This document shows positions 1-10,900 of a stretch of 64,000 nucleotides of DNA, piece after piece. Under the pieces are notes generated by a model. It searched no databases, was not told the DNA's origin, and worked only from the letters and a program-made list of their open reading frames with translations. This DNA comes from a virus. Positions within the stretch are counted from its first letter, which is position 1, and each line of letters opens with the position of its first letter. A program made the translations under genes and the position numbers. The stretch is from positions 18,962-82,961 of IMG/VR virus record IMGVR_UViG_3300034060_000588, one strand, 5' to 3'.

Positions 1-262
1 AAATCGGTATGTTTAAATAGGTTACTGTGGGTGCTGGTGATACACAACTATCTTGTATTTCTAATACATATGTACCAGCGGTAAGACCACTAAAATAATA
101 TGTTGTTGTTGCTGCCGATGTTGGTAAAAGGCCAGATGATGATGTTTCTGATACCGTATATGGTGCTGTACCACCGGTAATTTCAATATATATTTCACCA
201 ACCCCAGTACTTGTACAGTCACCGGTTATAAAAAGATCATATGTTATAAATCCACATCCCAT
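1..262 (-). CDS. Partial SprB/Ig-like repeat surface protein (3' end beyond window)
   Basis: The frame opens with ATG at 262 and stays open to the window edge (87 codons). Its start overlaps the stop of the upstream gene by 1 base (TAATG), so the two are probably translationally coupled. The visible part reads ITGGTAPYTVS, then a Ser/Thr-rich stretch, then SGLTAGTYVLEIQDSC. The G-G-T-x-P-Y ... G-L-x-A-G-T-Y ... D-S-C pattern is that of SprB-type repeats of Bacteroidota gliding adhesins and of related Ig-like beta-sandwich modules. As the last visible gene of a baseplate operon it is most likely a fibre or adhesion protein. Function is inferred from this one repeat; the rest is not visible. 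Confidence 0.6.
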   Translation of the reverse strand, partial: MGCGFITYDLFITGDCTSTGVGEIYIEITGGTAPYTVSETSSSGLLPTSAATTTYYFSGLTAGTYVLEIQDSCVSPAPTVTYLNIPI

Positions 263-3200
263 TATGCATTGTCTATATCTTGTGCGGCACAGAGAATATC
301 AAAGTCTATACCTATGTTTAGTTCAAAAAGTTGTGTAATATCAATCGGTATACAATTATTATTGTAAACATATACTTTATCACCAATAATATTATAAGAA
401 ATTCCATATGTAAGTAAACTAGCTAAAGCACCATTTACCGAGTTTCTCCAAAGGTCTTCACTTGGTATACTAAAAATTGGGTTTGAGTACCCATATCCGT
501 TGAAAAACTCGTATGAAACTACATTAGTCCCATCTATTCTAATATCCACGTACCAACTTGTTACTAGTGTGTTATAATCACAACTACTTACATTTTCTAA
601 AGTGTCTAAATATTCGTTCAGTAACGTTGTTAATACATCACCAAAAGTTTTAATTTGTGGGTCGTTATCCCAAGGAAATAAATTACATTCAACAACTTGT
701 ACTGGGCAGTCAAATGGAAAAATTGATGTCGTTAAAGAACAAGGTTTACAAGGTATTGGTATAATTTGACAACCACATTGTCTACGCCAAACAAATTTTT
801 GTCTATGAAATATTGAGTTTTCATATCTTACACCGGTGTTCCATATTGTTGTTGCCGGTACCATTTGTTCTATTAGTCTAATCCAATAATCACCAAGACC
901 ATTCACATAATCAATCATTTTTTGATATGTAAAATCATCATTTGGTATATTAACATAAGAATCGGATTCTAAATATTTCCAAAATATGGATTGTAATGTT
1001 GGGTATCCACCAGTTTTTCCGTCCGTAATGAATTGTCTATTTCTAACATTGATCATATTATGCCAGAAAGTTTGTGCAAACTCAAAAAAGGATTTTTCTC
1101 TTGGTTTAGGTATTGATTCTGTCCAGTCTATACCACCTCTTTGTGGATACGGTGTATATGGGAATGGGTTACATTTTGTTGGTGGTACGTAATTTAAACC
1201 TTGTTCTGGTATAGGAAAATTGTATGTTCTAGACATAGACCAAACGTCATACAAAAGACCTTGTCCTGGATTCAAGAAAATGTCCACATTTTTAACATTT
1301 AGTATTAATTTGTCTTCCTCTGCTCTATAATATGCGGTGAAACCACCATCACTAGAGTTTCTTATACCAGTATTATTACTATTCCAACTTTTTTTATTAT
1401 CAAGTGTTTTTCTTATTTTGAACCCCATATTTAAGTATGGGAAATTTCTATATCTATTCAAATATTCTTCCCCATAATTAAATGGTTGTAATTTTGTTTG
1501 ATATGTTGGGTTATCACCAGTAAAAACACTTACAGTTGGGTCAAATTCCGCTGGCATTCTGTGTTGGGGTGTTGATTCAAACCAACCACCACCAATCTGG
1601 AAAAAGTAATCTTCGGTTACTCTTGGCATACTAGGATAACCAAATCTATCTATTGGGTAGTCAACTCTAAGCGTTGTAATATCTTCTATAATTGGCGATG
1701 TTGTAAATCCTGTATATGGAACACCAAAAATTGTATAGACATCTGTTGGGTCAATAACTGACACTTCATCAACATATGTTCCTGCTGATATTTTTGTAAA
1801 TCTTGACTCAAATTGATTTATATTAATTTTTTGGTCGGCAACATAAACATATTCGTTAAACTCAACTAGAGCTTCCGGAGCACCAACAAGTCGTAATAAT
1901 ATCTCAATTGATTTTCTAGTACCTTTTGATTTAAATAAAAAGGCGGAGTTCATTATTAAATTTCTATAAAACTGGAAGTTCAACTCATCTGGTGTTTGTC
2001 CGACTGGTAATCCTTCAAATTCATTTGTCCCTTGTTGAAAAAGGGATGTTAGTAGTTGTTCGTCACTTATTGGTGATATATTAGTATTCCACCCTAAAGT
2101 TTGTGCTAAATTTTTAAGTAGTTGTGATGGAACGTCATTACCCACATTATAATTAACCGAGTTCATATTAGCTAAAGAAATGATAAACTTTCTTGTTTCA
2201 TCAAAACTTCTACCATATATTTGTAATACTTTTTCTATTTTTTGATCCGGTGTGTCAAATTCTTTTAAAGCACCGGTCGTTAAAAACCTAGATATTAAAT
2301 TTGTTCTATACTCATCTAAACTAGCACCAATATCATTTAGTTTATTAAGATAATTGGTAAAATATTGTGTCTTAATGTCTAAATTCCACTGATTTGTCGT
2401 AGGAAATGTTGCAAACTCTTTAGTAAACACAAAATTTCCTAATTCATCTTCAATTGTTTTGTTAAAAAATGCTGTATATTTTGGTACAATGTTTCTATTT
2501 AATAAAAATCTTTCAACCTCATCAAGGTCGTTTGAAAAGACTTCATTTACGTGTAACTCTTGTGGTCTAATTAGTAAGTTGTCGGTAGATATTGTGTTGT
2601 ACCCAAATGGTCTTCCTGTAACATAAAGACTCATAACAGTATCAGTGTCCTCAACACCAGAAAAAAACGTGATTGGGTACTCAACACCATTAATAAACAA
2701 AGAATAATTTTTATATTCTACGGTAAAGTTTCTTAACCTAGAGGTCTCAATTTCTTTTAATTCAATGTTCCTAGTTGAGTTTGTACTATAATCAATGTCA
2801 AAAGGGTTTACAATAGAACTCAAATTAACTTCAAAATACGTTTCATCGTTAACCTGATTATAAAAAATGTTTTTTGCTGTTTCTTGTGATATAAAATTTG
2901 GTAAAACATTATTTATTTCTAACCCAGCTGGAAAAAAATTAATTATTCGTGTAACTGAAGCTGACAATCTTTTACTCAATGACCCAAATAATGCAAAATT
3001 TGTAATTTCACTTAAATCAAAATTTGGGTAAACTTTTAAATTTTTTGCACTATCTATTCTAGACTGTAATAAAGTGTCAATACTCATAGAGTCTAAACTA
3101 ATCGGTTCTGAAAATGTACCAATATTAAATGTCCTATTAGTTTTTTCAGTAATAGATGTTGTAAACTGAAAATTTCCTTGGGTAAAACCTCCCCCATCAA

Positions 3201-3282
3201 CTATTTGGAAACCAACTAGATTGTCTGAAAAAGAGCCTTGGCCGCTGGCTTGTGGTGGACACGTATATTTAGTTATTGCCAT
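262..3282 (-). CDS. Putative baseplate wedge protein, gp7/P2 gpI-like
   Basis: This 1006-aa virion protein follows the 302-aa gene with a 1-base overlap. Residues about 300-480 contain two helical stretches and a segment with KGTRKSIEILLRLVGAPEA (about 452-470). This resembles the tail protein I (P2 gpI) pattern, in which G-T-xx-xI/LxxLL precedes an acidic beta strand. In T4 the equivalent position in the wedge is held by gp7, which is of similar size (1032 aa), and a gp6-like partner is encoded upstream at 13590-15428. The C-terminal half is Tyr/Asn-rich and holds a cysteine cluster (QCGCQ, then CKPC, about 832-850). The gp7/gpI label is an inference from a short motif and gene order; a generic baseplate protein is the safe reading. 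Confidence 0.5.
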   Translation of the reverse strand: MAITKYTCPPQASGQGSFSDNLVGFQIVDGGGFTQGNFQFTTSITEKTNRTFNIGTFSEPISLDSMSIDTLLQSRIDSAKNLKVYPNFDLSEITNFALFGSLSKRLSASVTRIINFFPAGLEINNVLPNFISQETAKNIFYNQVNDETYFEVNLSSIVNPFDIDYSTNSTRNIELKEIETSRLRNFTVEYKNYSLFINGVEYPITFFSGVEDTDTVMSLYVTGRPFGYNTISTDNLLIRPQELHVNEVFSNDLDEVERFLLNRNIVPKYTAFFNKTIEDELGNFVFTKEFATFPTTNQWNLDIKTQYFTNYLNKLNDIGASLDEYRTNLISRFLTTGALKEFDTPDQKIEKVLQIYGRSFDETRKFIISLANMNSVNYNVGNDVPSQLLKNLAQTLGWNTNISPISDEQLLTSLFQQGTNEFEGLPVGQTPDELNFQFYRNLIMNSAFLFKSKGTRKSIEILLRLVGAPEALVEFNEYVYVADQKININQFESRFTKISAGTYVDEVSVIDPTDVYTIFGVPYTGFTTSPIIEDITTLRVDYPIDRFGYPSMPRVTEDYFFQIGGGWFESTPQHRMPAEFDPTVSVFTGDNPTYQTKLQPFNYGEEYLNRYRNFPYLNMGFKIRKTLDNKKSWNSNNTGIRNSSDGGFTAYYRAEEDKLILNVKNVDIFLNPGQGLLYDVWSMSRTYNFPIPEQGLNYVPPTKCNPFPYTPYPQRGGIDWTESIPKPREKSFFEFAQTFWHNMINVRNRQFITDGKTGGYPTLQSIFWKYLESDSYVNIPNDDFTYQKMIDYVNGLGDYWIRLIEQMVPATTIWNTGVRYENSIFHRQKFVWRRQCGCQIIPIPCKPCSLTTSIFPFDCPVQVVECNLFPWDNDPQIKTFGDVLTTLLNEYLDTLENVSSCDYNTLVTSWYVDIRIDGTNVVSYEFFNGYGYSNPIFSIPSEDLWRNSVNGALASLLTYGISYNIIGDKVYVYNNNCIPIDITQLFELNIGIDFDILCAAQDIDNA

Positions 3283-4190
3283 TATCCGGTTATATTTGTA
3301 AAGTTTTTACTAAAGTCTATATTGTTACCTCTATCTTGTCTTACTTCATATAATAAGTCATTAAATTGATCTTTAATTTCATATAAGTTGTATTGTTTGT
3401 AGATATTGTTATCAGAATCGTAAATTGTGTAAATACCATCATCAATTGACTTGGTTTGATTACCGTAAAGAGCAATGGCAAGGGTTGAGATGTCGTGTTC
3501 AGCAATTTCAATTTCTGTTGTAATCGGATTAAAAAATGTGTTTGTAATTATTATATTTTGATTTGGTTGACCAATAAATGGTGTTGCGTTTGCTTTATTT
3601 GTTGGTGACGAAGATGGTGAAAGGGTACAAAACATCAAATTAGTTTGAGTTTCAACATATCTATATCTTATATTCTGTTGAATGCTATTTGTTACGTTCG
3701 TTGTTACTGGTTCACAGTAAAACGATGAGGTGACAATTCTAAAGAAATTTGGTATCTTTGTTCCGTCTGAATTTAAATATTCCACTCTAAACCCAACAAG
3801 ACCTTGGTTTGTAAATTTATTTAAAAATTGTGTTGGTACATTATTTAAATCAATAACAATACCTTTTACATTTGGTAATGATAATAAAACACCACAATCA
3901 GTGATTGATGTTCTAATTTCTGCCGGTCTAATATATAATGTGTATATACCTAATTTATTAAATTGATCTACTGGTAGTCTCAAGTTATAAAGACCCCCAA
4001 GTATTTCAACACCACTATTGCCACCAGTTTCATTATTATGAAAATATGGTCTCAAAACCGTACTTGCGTCCAGTTTTGTTAATACAAAGCTAGTTGTTTC
4101 GTCTCTTGATGGGGTATAATTTAATATTATTTCCACATCATCTGGACTAACATCTGAAGGTCGTATCGTTCCGTAATTACCTATTGCCAC
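3282..4190 (-). CDS. Hypothetical virion protein, 302 aa
   Basis: The gene starts with GTG at 4190 (GTG GCA ATA), matching the ATG GCA ATA opening of the following gene. No family is recognised. The protein is rich in Asn, Thr, Ile and Tyr, with alternating hydrophobic residues that suggest beta structure, and has no signal peptide or membrane segment. It lies in a minus-strand run of structural genes and overlaps the gp7-like gene by 1 base, so it is probably a baseplate or fibre-attachment component. A TATTTAT box precedes it by 29 nt, suggesting its own promoter within the operon. Confidence 0.5.
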   Translation of the reverse strand: MAIGNYGTIRPSDVSPDDVEIILNYTPSRDETTSFVLTKLDASTVLRPYFHNNETGGNSGVEILGGLYNLRLPVDQFNKLGIYTLYIRPAEIRTSITDCGVLLSLPNVKGIVIDLNNVPTQFLNKFTNQGLVGFRVEYLNSDGTKIPNFFRIVTSSFYCEPVTTNVTNSIQQNIRYRYVETQTNLMFCTLSPSSSPTNKANATPFIGQPNQNIIITNTFFNPITTEIEIAEHDISTLAIALYGNQTKSIDDGIYTIYDSDNNIYKQYNLYEIKDQFNDLLYEVRQDRGNNIDFSKNFTNITG

Positions 4191-4219
4191 AAATTAATAT
4201 TTAACAATTTTATTTTATT

Positions 4220-4226
4220 ATAAATA
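4220..4226 (-). promoter_or_regulatory. TATTTAT box upstream of the 302-aa gene
   Basis: The gene-sense sequence is ACTATTTATAATAAAAT, ending 29 nt before the GTG start. It closely matches the boxes before the sheath and adhesin genes. Confidence 0.45.
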
Positions 4227-4227
4227 G

Positions 4228-5403
4228 TTAAAGGTCGCTTTTTTCAACCTTGAAAAACTTATATCCGTATTTTTCTAAATCACCTAAATTATCTACTTCC
4301 CCAATTCTTTCAAATGTTTCAAGTACTGATGTTTTACCACGTTCAACAAACACATTACTCAATATTTGTGGTTGATCTATGATATTCATAAGTGCCTCAT
4401 TTTTTGTAATAGCAGTCATTATCAAATTATCACTGGTAAAACCAGATGAATATGTGAGATAGATTGTTGTACCGTCTTCATAATCATAGTAATCAATATT
4501 ATTAATTGTATAGGCAGTGTAGTCAAGTGTTGGGTCTGGTGTATAAACAATACCTACACATCCAGAAGATCCGGTAACGGGTATTCCGGGTTTAAATTTA
4601 CCACCTAAAAGTGAGTATTTAGGTCCATATTGTTCCAAATCATTTATTGCTGATTGAGTATAACCAGAAATAGCATAAGGAACTGTTGTGTACCCTGACG
4701 AGAAAAAATCATTTAGATTTGTATTTGAGTCTCCAGTAAAAATGTAGTCGTAACTTACTGGTGTTGCACTCCAACTACCAATATTTGGTGTAAAAAACGC
4801 AGTTCCTTCTGGGTTAAAAATCGTAACGTTTGTAAATGGTACTGTTACGGTCTTTGTTATTGTTGATACACCCCAAGGTGAGTTAGCATAAAACGTAATT
4901 TCGTATTGTCCAGGTGAAAGTGGGTATGTGTGTGTTGTCGACGATGTTGTTAATGTTTGTAATGGTGATCCGTCGCCCCAATCTATTTTATATGTTGTTA
5001 AACTTAAAAATTTTAAATATTCAGTTTCAGATGTGTTATAAAATATATATGTATATGGTGTTGAGGTGTCAGCACTAAATAAAAAGTTTTTCATTAGTGA
5101 AGACTGGAGTACCGCACCGTCAAAAACAGAATAATAACCAATATCAATCGCTGTTTGTGTAAATAAAATCGGTATTGTAAGACCGGTTAATAAAGATGTA
5201 CCACCAGTTCCACCGCTAAGTATATCTGTTAAACCAGAATAATACCCTGTTGTGCCGGTTATTGTTTCTATTGTTGTTGCAGTTATTGGGCAACACTCAT
5301 CAATATCATAATACGTATTTGTCCCAGCCGTGTATGGTACACGAACAATATCAGAAAGTAAATTTCCTGGTGATACTTTAAAGTAATATCTTTGTTCTTC
5401 CAT
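4228..5403 (-). CDS. PKD-domain virion protein
   Basis: The protein has 391 aa. Residues about 135-195 form a PKD-type beta sandwich: the diagnostic WGDGSP motif near residue 142 is followed by HTYPLSPGQYEITF and a closing ITKTVTVPF strand. The N-terminal 130 residues are Gly/Thr-rich, with DIDECCPIT holding a Cys pair. The C-terminal 100 residues are more polar and may contact the baseplate. PKD modules mediate carbohydrate or protein contact in many Bacteroidota surface proteins and phage fibres. Placed between baseplate genes, this is probably a fibre or decorated baseplate protein. The fold assignment is fairly firm; the binding role is inferred. Confidence 0.6.
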   Translation of the reverse strand: MEEQRYYFKVSPGNLLSDIVRVPYTAGTNTYYDIDECCPITATTIETITGTTGYYSGLTDILSGGTGGTSLLTGLTIPILFTQTAIDIGYYSVFDGAVLQSSLMKNFLFSADTSTPYTYIFYNTSETEYLKFLSLTTYKIDWGDGSPLQTLTTSSTTHTYPLSPGQYEITFYANSPWGVSTITKTVTVPFTNVTIFNPEGTAFFTPNIGSWSATPVSYDYIFTGDSNTNLNDFFSSGYTTVPYAISGYTQSAINDLEQYGPKYSLLGGKFKPGIPVTGSSGCVGIVYTPDPTLDYTAYTINNIDYYDYEDGTTIYLTYSSGFTSDNLIMTAITKNEALMNIIDQPQILSNVFVERGKTSVLETFERIGEVDNLGDLEKYGYKFFKVEKSDL

Positions 5404-5404
5404 T

Positions 5405-6232
5405 TTATGGGTTTACGTATTCATACCAAACAATCGGTGTTCCATTAACACCAACTACTTGAGTAGGGTTTATTGTGCTAAAAGTCTGATAAGTTTTTGT
5501 GTTATAATCTAATTTTACTCTATAATAGAAATAATCGTCAGAATTAAATGTAAACAAACTTGGTGTGAATGGTGTTATTTGAGGTCTATTCATCATTCTT
5601 ATAAAATTACCCGTTCTTCCATTAAAAAATTTGGCGCTCATATAAAATTCATCAATATCAATATAGTTTCTATCTCTTAACCAATATATAAAAAACCCTT
5701 CTTTATCACCCAAATAATCTAAACTAAATTTAGGTTTTCTTATATTAACATTTGTTACAATCGCAGATAAATTTACGTTTTGAAATTCCCCTTGTTGTAC
5801 CGGCAATATTATTGAGAAATATATGTTTTGTGTTACATCGTTGGGCGTGTCATAAAAGTCTAGTTTGAAGAAGGATTTTGTAAAAGGTTTTCTAAAATAG
5901 TAGATTTCTGGTGTTGTAAACCCTAAATTAAGGTATGTATCGTCCCAATTTGATGTTGTTACCGTTGCGGCAGTTATTGGTAGTGAATAATTATAAAAAT
6001 TAAATTCATAGTTTATGTTTGTTTTTGTTCTTAAATTTACATCAAGATATTCTTGGTGTGCAAATCTACAAATTTCAAAATCATTTGCGATTCCAATAAT
6101 TTCTTCTAAAATAGTTTTTTGGTATTCATCAATACTATCGTCTTTACCTGTAAAATCCCATTTCATTTCAATTGGGATGTTAAGATATTTTTCGTTATTA
6201 TTTGGTACTATTCTGTATTTATTCACACTCAT
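5405..6232 (-). CDS. Hypothetical baseplate-region protein, 275 aa
   Basis: No family is recognised. The protein begins MSVNKYRIVPNNNEKYLNIP and is mostly beta-like, rich in Tyr, Phe, Asn and Thr, with no membrane helix. It overlaps the end of the 580-aa gene by 14 bases in another frame and is separated from the PKD gene by a single base, so the three genes are almost certainly co-translated. Position suggests a structural role in the distal tail; nothing in the sequence defines it further. Confidence 0.5.
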   Translation of the reverse strand: MSVNKYRIVPNNNEKYLNIPIEMKWDFTGKDDSIDEYQKTILEEIIGIANDFEICRFAHQEYLDVNLRTKTNINYEFNFYNYSLPITAATVTTSNWDDTYLNLGFTTPEIYYFRKPFTKSFFKLDFYDTPNDVTQNIYFSIILPVQQGEFQNVNLSAIVTNVNIRKPKFSLDYLGDKEGFFIYWLRDRNYIDIDEFYMSAKFFNGRTGNFIRMMNRPQITPFTPSLFTFNSDDYFYYRVKLDYNTKTYQTFSTINPTQVVGVNGTPIVWYEYVNP

Positions 6233-7961
6233 CTACTGTAGGTTCTGCTATTGTTGTTATATTAGGATTATTAATGTTTGATCCTTCTGGTATAATTCTA
6301 AATGTGTAATTTTCATATGGGTAATGTGCATCATTTAAAAAAGGATAATCAACCCCTCTACCTAAATCGTCTATAAAACCATAATCATAAATATCTCTCC
6401 ATAAAAATCCATTGGATAGGTTTGAATAAAAAGAATATGCTGGTATGTTATATAGTCCATCCGGAATTAAGGTTTCAATATAATCTGAAAATATCTTAAT
6501 TGTTAATGGTTGGTGTGGGTAATAAAAATAACCGAGATTATTGGTTAAATTTGTTTTCAGATCAAACCAAGTTGGGTTAAATGTTATTTTATGGTTATAT
6601 CTAGATACAACCCGTTCTAATTGTTCATAACTGTTCCACTCACAAAAATCACCATCCATTGTATTCCCAGAAACAAAATTATTTGTATAAACAAATGGTC
6701 CTTGAGTTGGTGTAACGTTACTAAAATATGATGTTGTAGGATATGTTGTATTTGACAATGAGTTGCCCCACCAAGGATTTGGGTTACCTAAATATAATGG
6801 TTGATTAAATTCCCAACCTTGTTTTAGTGGGTTTGTCCAACCAAAATAACCCTTCCAAATTACAGTAAAATAAAGTGACGATACTGGTCTTTTTTGATTA
6901 TCTATGAGGTTTGAAATATCAATGTCGGTATTAAAACTCAAATTATACGCCCTTGTTATGTCTTTTAAAGACATTCTTTCCTTATTGTTTGGTGTTAAGA
7001 CGGCTAGTTCTTTTTTATATTTTGTTTTATATATAATTTCTTCAAACCCAGTTTTGTTTACAACCGCGTCTTCAAGGTTAGTTAATAACTTATGTCTTCT
7101 AACATAATATTCCGACACAGTTTCGGGATTTTTTGGATTAACAATTCTTTTAAACGTTCCTTGTTGGTTTGTTAAAAATGTTGTTCCGGTATAACCAAAA
7201 TTTGTAAGATTAAAAACATATTCTTCACTATCAAAACCACTATTACCTAAACTTGTGACTTGAAAGTATGTATCTCCGTTATAATTTGTTGACAATTCTA
7301 CCCAGTCGTATAGATTAAGTCCGTGTTTAACTGGACATCTAAACTGGATCACGTTTTGATTTTGTTCACTACCAATATCAATAATATGTGGTATGCCGTC
7401 TAGGGCTGTCCAATACCAAGAAGCATTTGTGACCTCATCAATTATAAACAAATCTTTGTTGTAATCATTTTCAAATGGGTATGACATATAATATGTCCAA
7501 TTATACGTTGTAGCACTCTTATTTACGAAATATAGGTGTGGTGATGTCGCACCTATGTTGGTTGTGTAACCACCAATATTATTATCTTCTCTAATAAAAT
7601 CAAATTCCCATGCTTGTGGGTTGCCGTCCCAAGCAATTGTTGTTGGTGTTGCGGCGGTAATTTGGTTTATTTGATTTTGTATTGCATTTGTGTAATACAA
7701 ATTATTTTTAAATGGTAAGTAATTTGTGGATCCAGTATAAGAATTTTCAAAAACAATACTAAATTTTGCCGAAGGTCTAAAAATCGTTGATTTTTGTCTT
7801 TCGTTGTTATATACAACGGCTAAATCAACGTCAGCGCTCCTATCAAGTTCATATAGGTCTTTACCTTGTTGTTCTAATGAAACATCAATGGTCGTATCCG
7901 TATCAATGCTCACCGCATTTTTTTCAGAACCTAAAATTATTGTTGTTTGATCTATCTTCAT
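6219..7961 (-). CDS. Hypothetical virion protein, 580 aa
   Basis: The protein is unrecognised. It has an acidic N-terminus (about residues 1-45, Asp/Glu/Thr-rich) followed by a long aromatic- and Asn-rich region with many Trp and Tyr residues, as is common in tail fibre and baseplate beta structures. No signal peptide, membrane segment or catalytic motif is visible. The gene starts 1 base after the stop of the 1850-aa gene and its end overlaps the 275-aa gene by 14 bases. It is most likely a distal tail structural protein. Confidence 0.5.
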   Translation of the reverse strand: MKIDQTTIILGSEKNAVSIDTDTTIDVSLEQQGKDLYELDRSADVDLAVVYNNERQKSTIFRPSAKFSIVFENSYTGSTNYLPFKNNLYYTNAIQNQINQITAATPTTIAWDGNPQAWEFDFIREDNNIGGYTTNIGATSPHLYFVNKSATTYNWTYYMSYPFENDYNKDLFIIDEVTNASWYWTALDGIPHIIDIGSEQNQNVIQFRCPVKHGLNLYDWVELSTNYNGDTYFQVTSLGNSGFDSEEYVFNLTNFGYTGTTFLTNQQGTFKRIVNPKNPETVSEYYVRRHKLLTNLEDAVVNKTGFEEIIYKTKYKKELAVLTPNNKERMSLKDITRAYNLSFNTDIDISNLIDNQKRPVSSLYFTVIWKGYFGWTNPLKQGWEFNQPLYLGNPNPWWGNSLSNTTYPTTSYFSNVTPTQGPFVYTNNFVSGNTMDGDFCEWNSYEQLERVVSRYNHKITFNPTWFDLKTNLTNNLGYFYYPHQPLTIKIFSDYIETLIPDGLYNIPAYSFYSNLSNGFLWRDIYDYGFIDDLGRGVDYPFLNDAHYPYENYTFRIIPEGSNINNPNITTIAEPTVDECE

Positions 7962-7962
7962 C

Positions 7963-10900
7963 TTACTCTAGGTTAAGGTAAATTTGTATGTATCTATTTA
8001 TTGCTGTTTTTCCGGCTTTAAGACCAAAATAAAAATGGTATGGTGCTCCCACAATGTTATGTGATAAATCACCAACGACTGGACCAGAAGATGGTGGTAG
8101 TCCTGGTGATACACCAAAATTAGAATCAACAGGAACTCCGGCAGCGTTAAATTTGGTTATGTAACCAACATTAGTTCCACCAAGTATTTTAAAATATGGG
8201 TCTGTTAGATAATTTAAATCTTGATATCCTTTAGCATAAAACCCATTAAATTGATCTGGTGTTGTATTCCAGTTATTGTCTTCAGTACCAAAAATAACGT
8301 TTGAATTTGATTTTAATTTCCATCTATAATGTGGTACATTTTGTGTGTTTGGGTATCCGTAGTTATACTGAATGAGTGGTGATTGATTAAACGTTTCGCT
8401 ACCTGGACTATATCTTCTTCTGTATTTAACATCCTCGGTTGATGATGAGTAAAAAATACCGAACAGTCCTCTACCAAAAGGCGTGTTGTTGTCTTCACCC
8501 ACATATATAAAATTATTAGGATATGTGTCTGTAGCAAAAGAAATTACTTTAAATTCCGAATTAATAGATAATGCTTGAGCAAAATCACCGTCAATTCTAT
8601 ATCCACCTCTTGTACTATTAAAAAACTGATTTATTCCAACACCTTCGGAAAAAGTACCTGAAGACGAAAAATTACCAAACATTTGTTCAATAAAATTGGC
8701 ATTAACTAATCTTGATAAAAACCCCAATTTAACAATGTCAGATGTGTCGCTATAACTTGTTGATTTTACTTGATCAATGAAGTAACCTTGTAAGTTATTA
8801 TCACCACAAATTTCATTTATAAACTTATCCCTAGGGCCTAAATCCATAATTGTTGTTGGGAATTGGATTTGTTTATCGTTAAATCCACCAGAACCAATAA
8901 AGACACCACCAAAAGTACTACCATTTGGTCTTTCGGCTCCAATAAATAAATTAAAAGTACTGTCCCAAGGTGAACTCCTATAATAAAAATTATCACTTAT
9001 CTCGTTGTAGATGACATTATGGTCACAAAAATCAAAAGCCGAATCTTTTAATGGGTTTAAAAAATACCGATTTCCTTTTTTTATTGGGAACATATATAAA
9101 TTACCGTTAATCCAGTTGTTTTGGAATGTTTGAGAAAAAATCCCTCTACAAGCGGCATATAAAACAGTAAATCTTGTTTTCCACTCTAAAAAATATTCAA
9201 TATCATCCGGAATACCTAAAATATAAATTCCGGCTTTTTTTGTTGGGAAACAATAACACCCCTTAACAAATCTTTTTTTATTGTCATCAACACAATCTTG
9301 ATCAATACCCAAGTTTAATCCTGTTCCTTGGTAACATCTTAACGGCACCATATTGTCACATTCTAATGATTGTGTTATACCTGTTAACATTTCATCTTCA
9401 TCAGCACTTTCACCAGTAATTTCTTGTGGTCCAGTACTTAACGGTATGTTCACAGCTAGTCCGATGTTTACGTAAATCACAAAATTATCGTTTTGATGTA
9501 GTGCAAATCCCGTACCTAATTCAGATTCTTGTGTTTTATCTGATGTTGGGAGTCTGTCACTTCTCATAACCAATCTAGATGAATTGTTAAAATCAACACC
9601 AACCAATGGGTTAGTTGTACTTGCAGTATATCTATAATATGCTGGTGAATATACAGAATAAATGTCTTGTGCTGGGTCTAGTTCTTCTGGATAACCATAA
9701 ACAGAAGGATTACCAACTCTATCTATAAAATATGGATCTGCAAACGTTGCCCAATTTGTAATATTTAAGTTATTAAATTTTGAAGCAATGAATGATGTTC
9801 CACCAACATAAGAAGTACTATAATTTGGTAATGTTCTGTCACTAGAAATTAAGTTTGTAGTATTAGACAATATTGATAATATAGGTAAATTTACATTAGG
9901 TCTATAGTTCGCACCACCAGGTCCTGGTAAACCACCACCAGTACTGTTTAACGTTGTATCATCCGTTGATAAGTAGTAATAAGGGTTAAACGATGTGAAG
10001 GCCGTGTATGGACTTGTTACAGTAAACGTATAGGATGGGTAATATAACCTATTATCTGAATTATCAATTGTATTATGTGATTTGGGTTTCGGTGAGTTAG
10101 TTCCTCTAATTGGGATATTTAAATATTTTAAACCAGTAAACGTGACACTGTCTGGTGTTGTAAAACCAAATATTCTAGATAAATCGTACTTAATTTCTTG
10201 TTTATCTGTATATGGGTCAACACCTCTTGTTAAAAATAATATTTCATACGTATTGAAATTTGTCAAAGACGATAACGAATCATAATTACCAATTTGTCTT
10301 GTATGTGAAACAAGGTCTGGGTCTGTATAAAAGAAAGTTTCAGCACTAGGTCCGGTAGTAAACGGATAATTACTTGTATTGTTTGATGAAACTTCAAGGG
10401 CTCTTGCAATAACATAATTAATCTTGTGTCTTAAATATTCTTGGTGAAATAGTTGTGGATTATTAGTTCCGTTTGATTGTGTCAAAAATTGTGAAACTGT
10501 CAAACCGGTTATTACCTGGAAATATTCTATGTCGTTTGGATATTTAAATTCACCGTTATTTGTTGTTTGGTTAATTTTAATTTGTGCCGTTAACTCTAAA
10601 ACACCAGAGGGGTCTGTAGGATTGGCATAATTTACAAATTTTACTAATGGTGTTGTCCCTGTTGTTGTTGTCCCTGTTATGGAATTTGTTAAAAACTGAT
10701 TTTCTGTTGCTCCGGTTATATTAACATAAGCGGGTGATGTTAGTGGGTTTTGGAAACTAACTAATTGGTTTACTAGTTGTCCTGTTGTTCCTGGTTTAAC
10801 TAAAATAACTAAAATTTGGTCATCAAAAGAATCACTACCTAATGATGGGTTTACCGTAGTGGTTATTCTATTTAAACTACCTAATGGTGAGGCATTGTTA

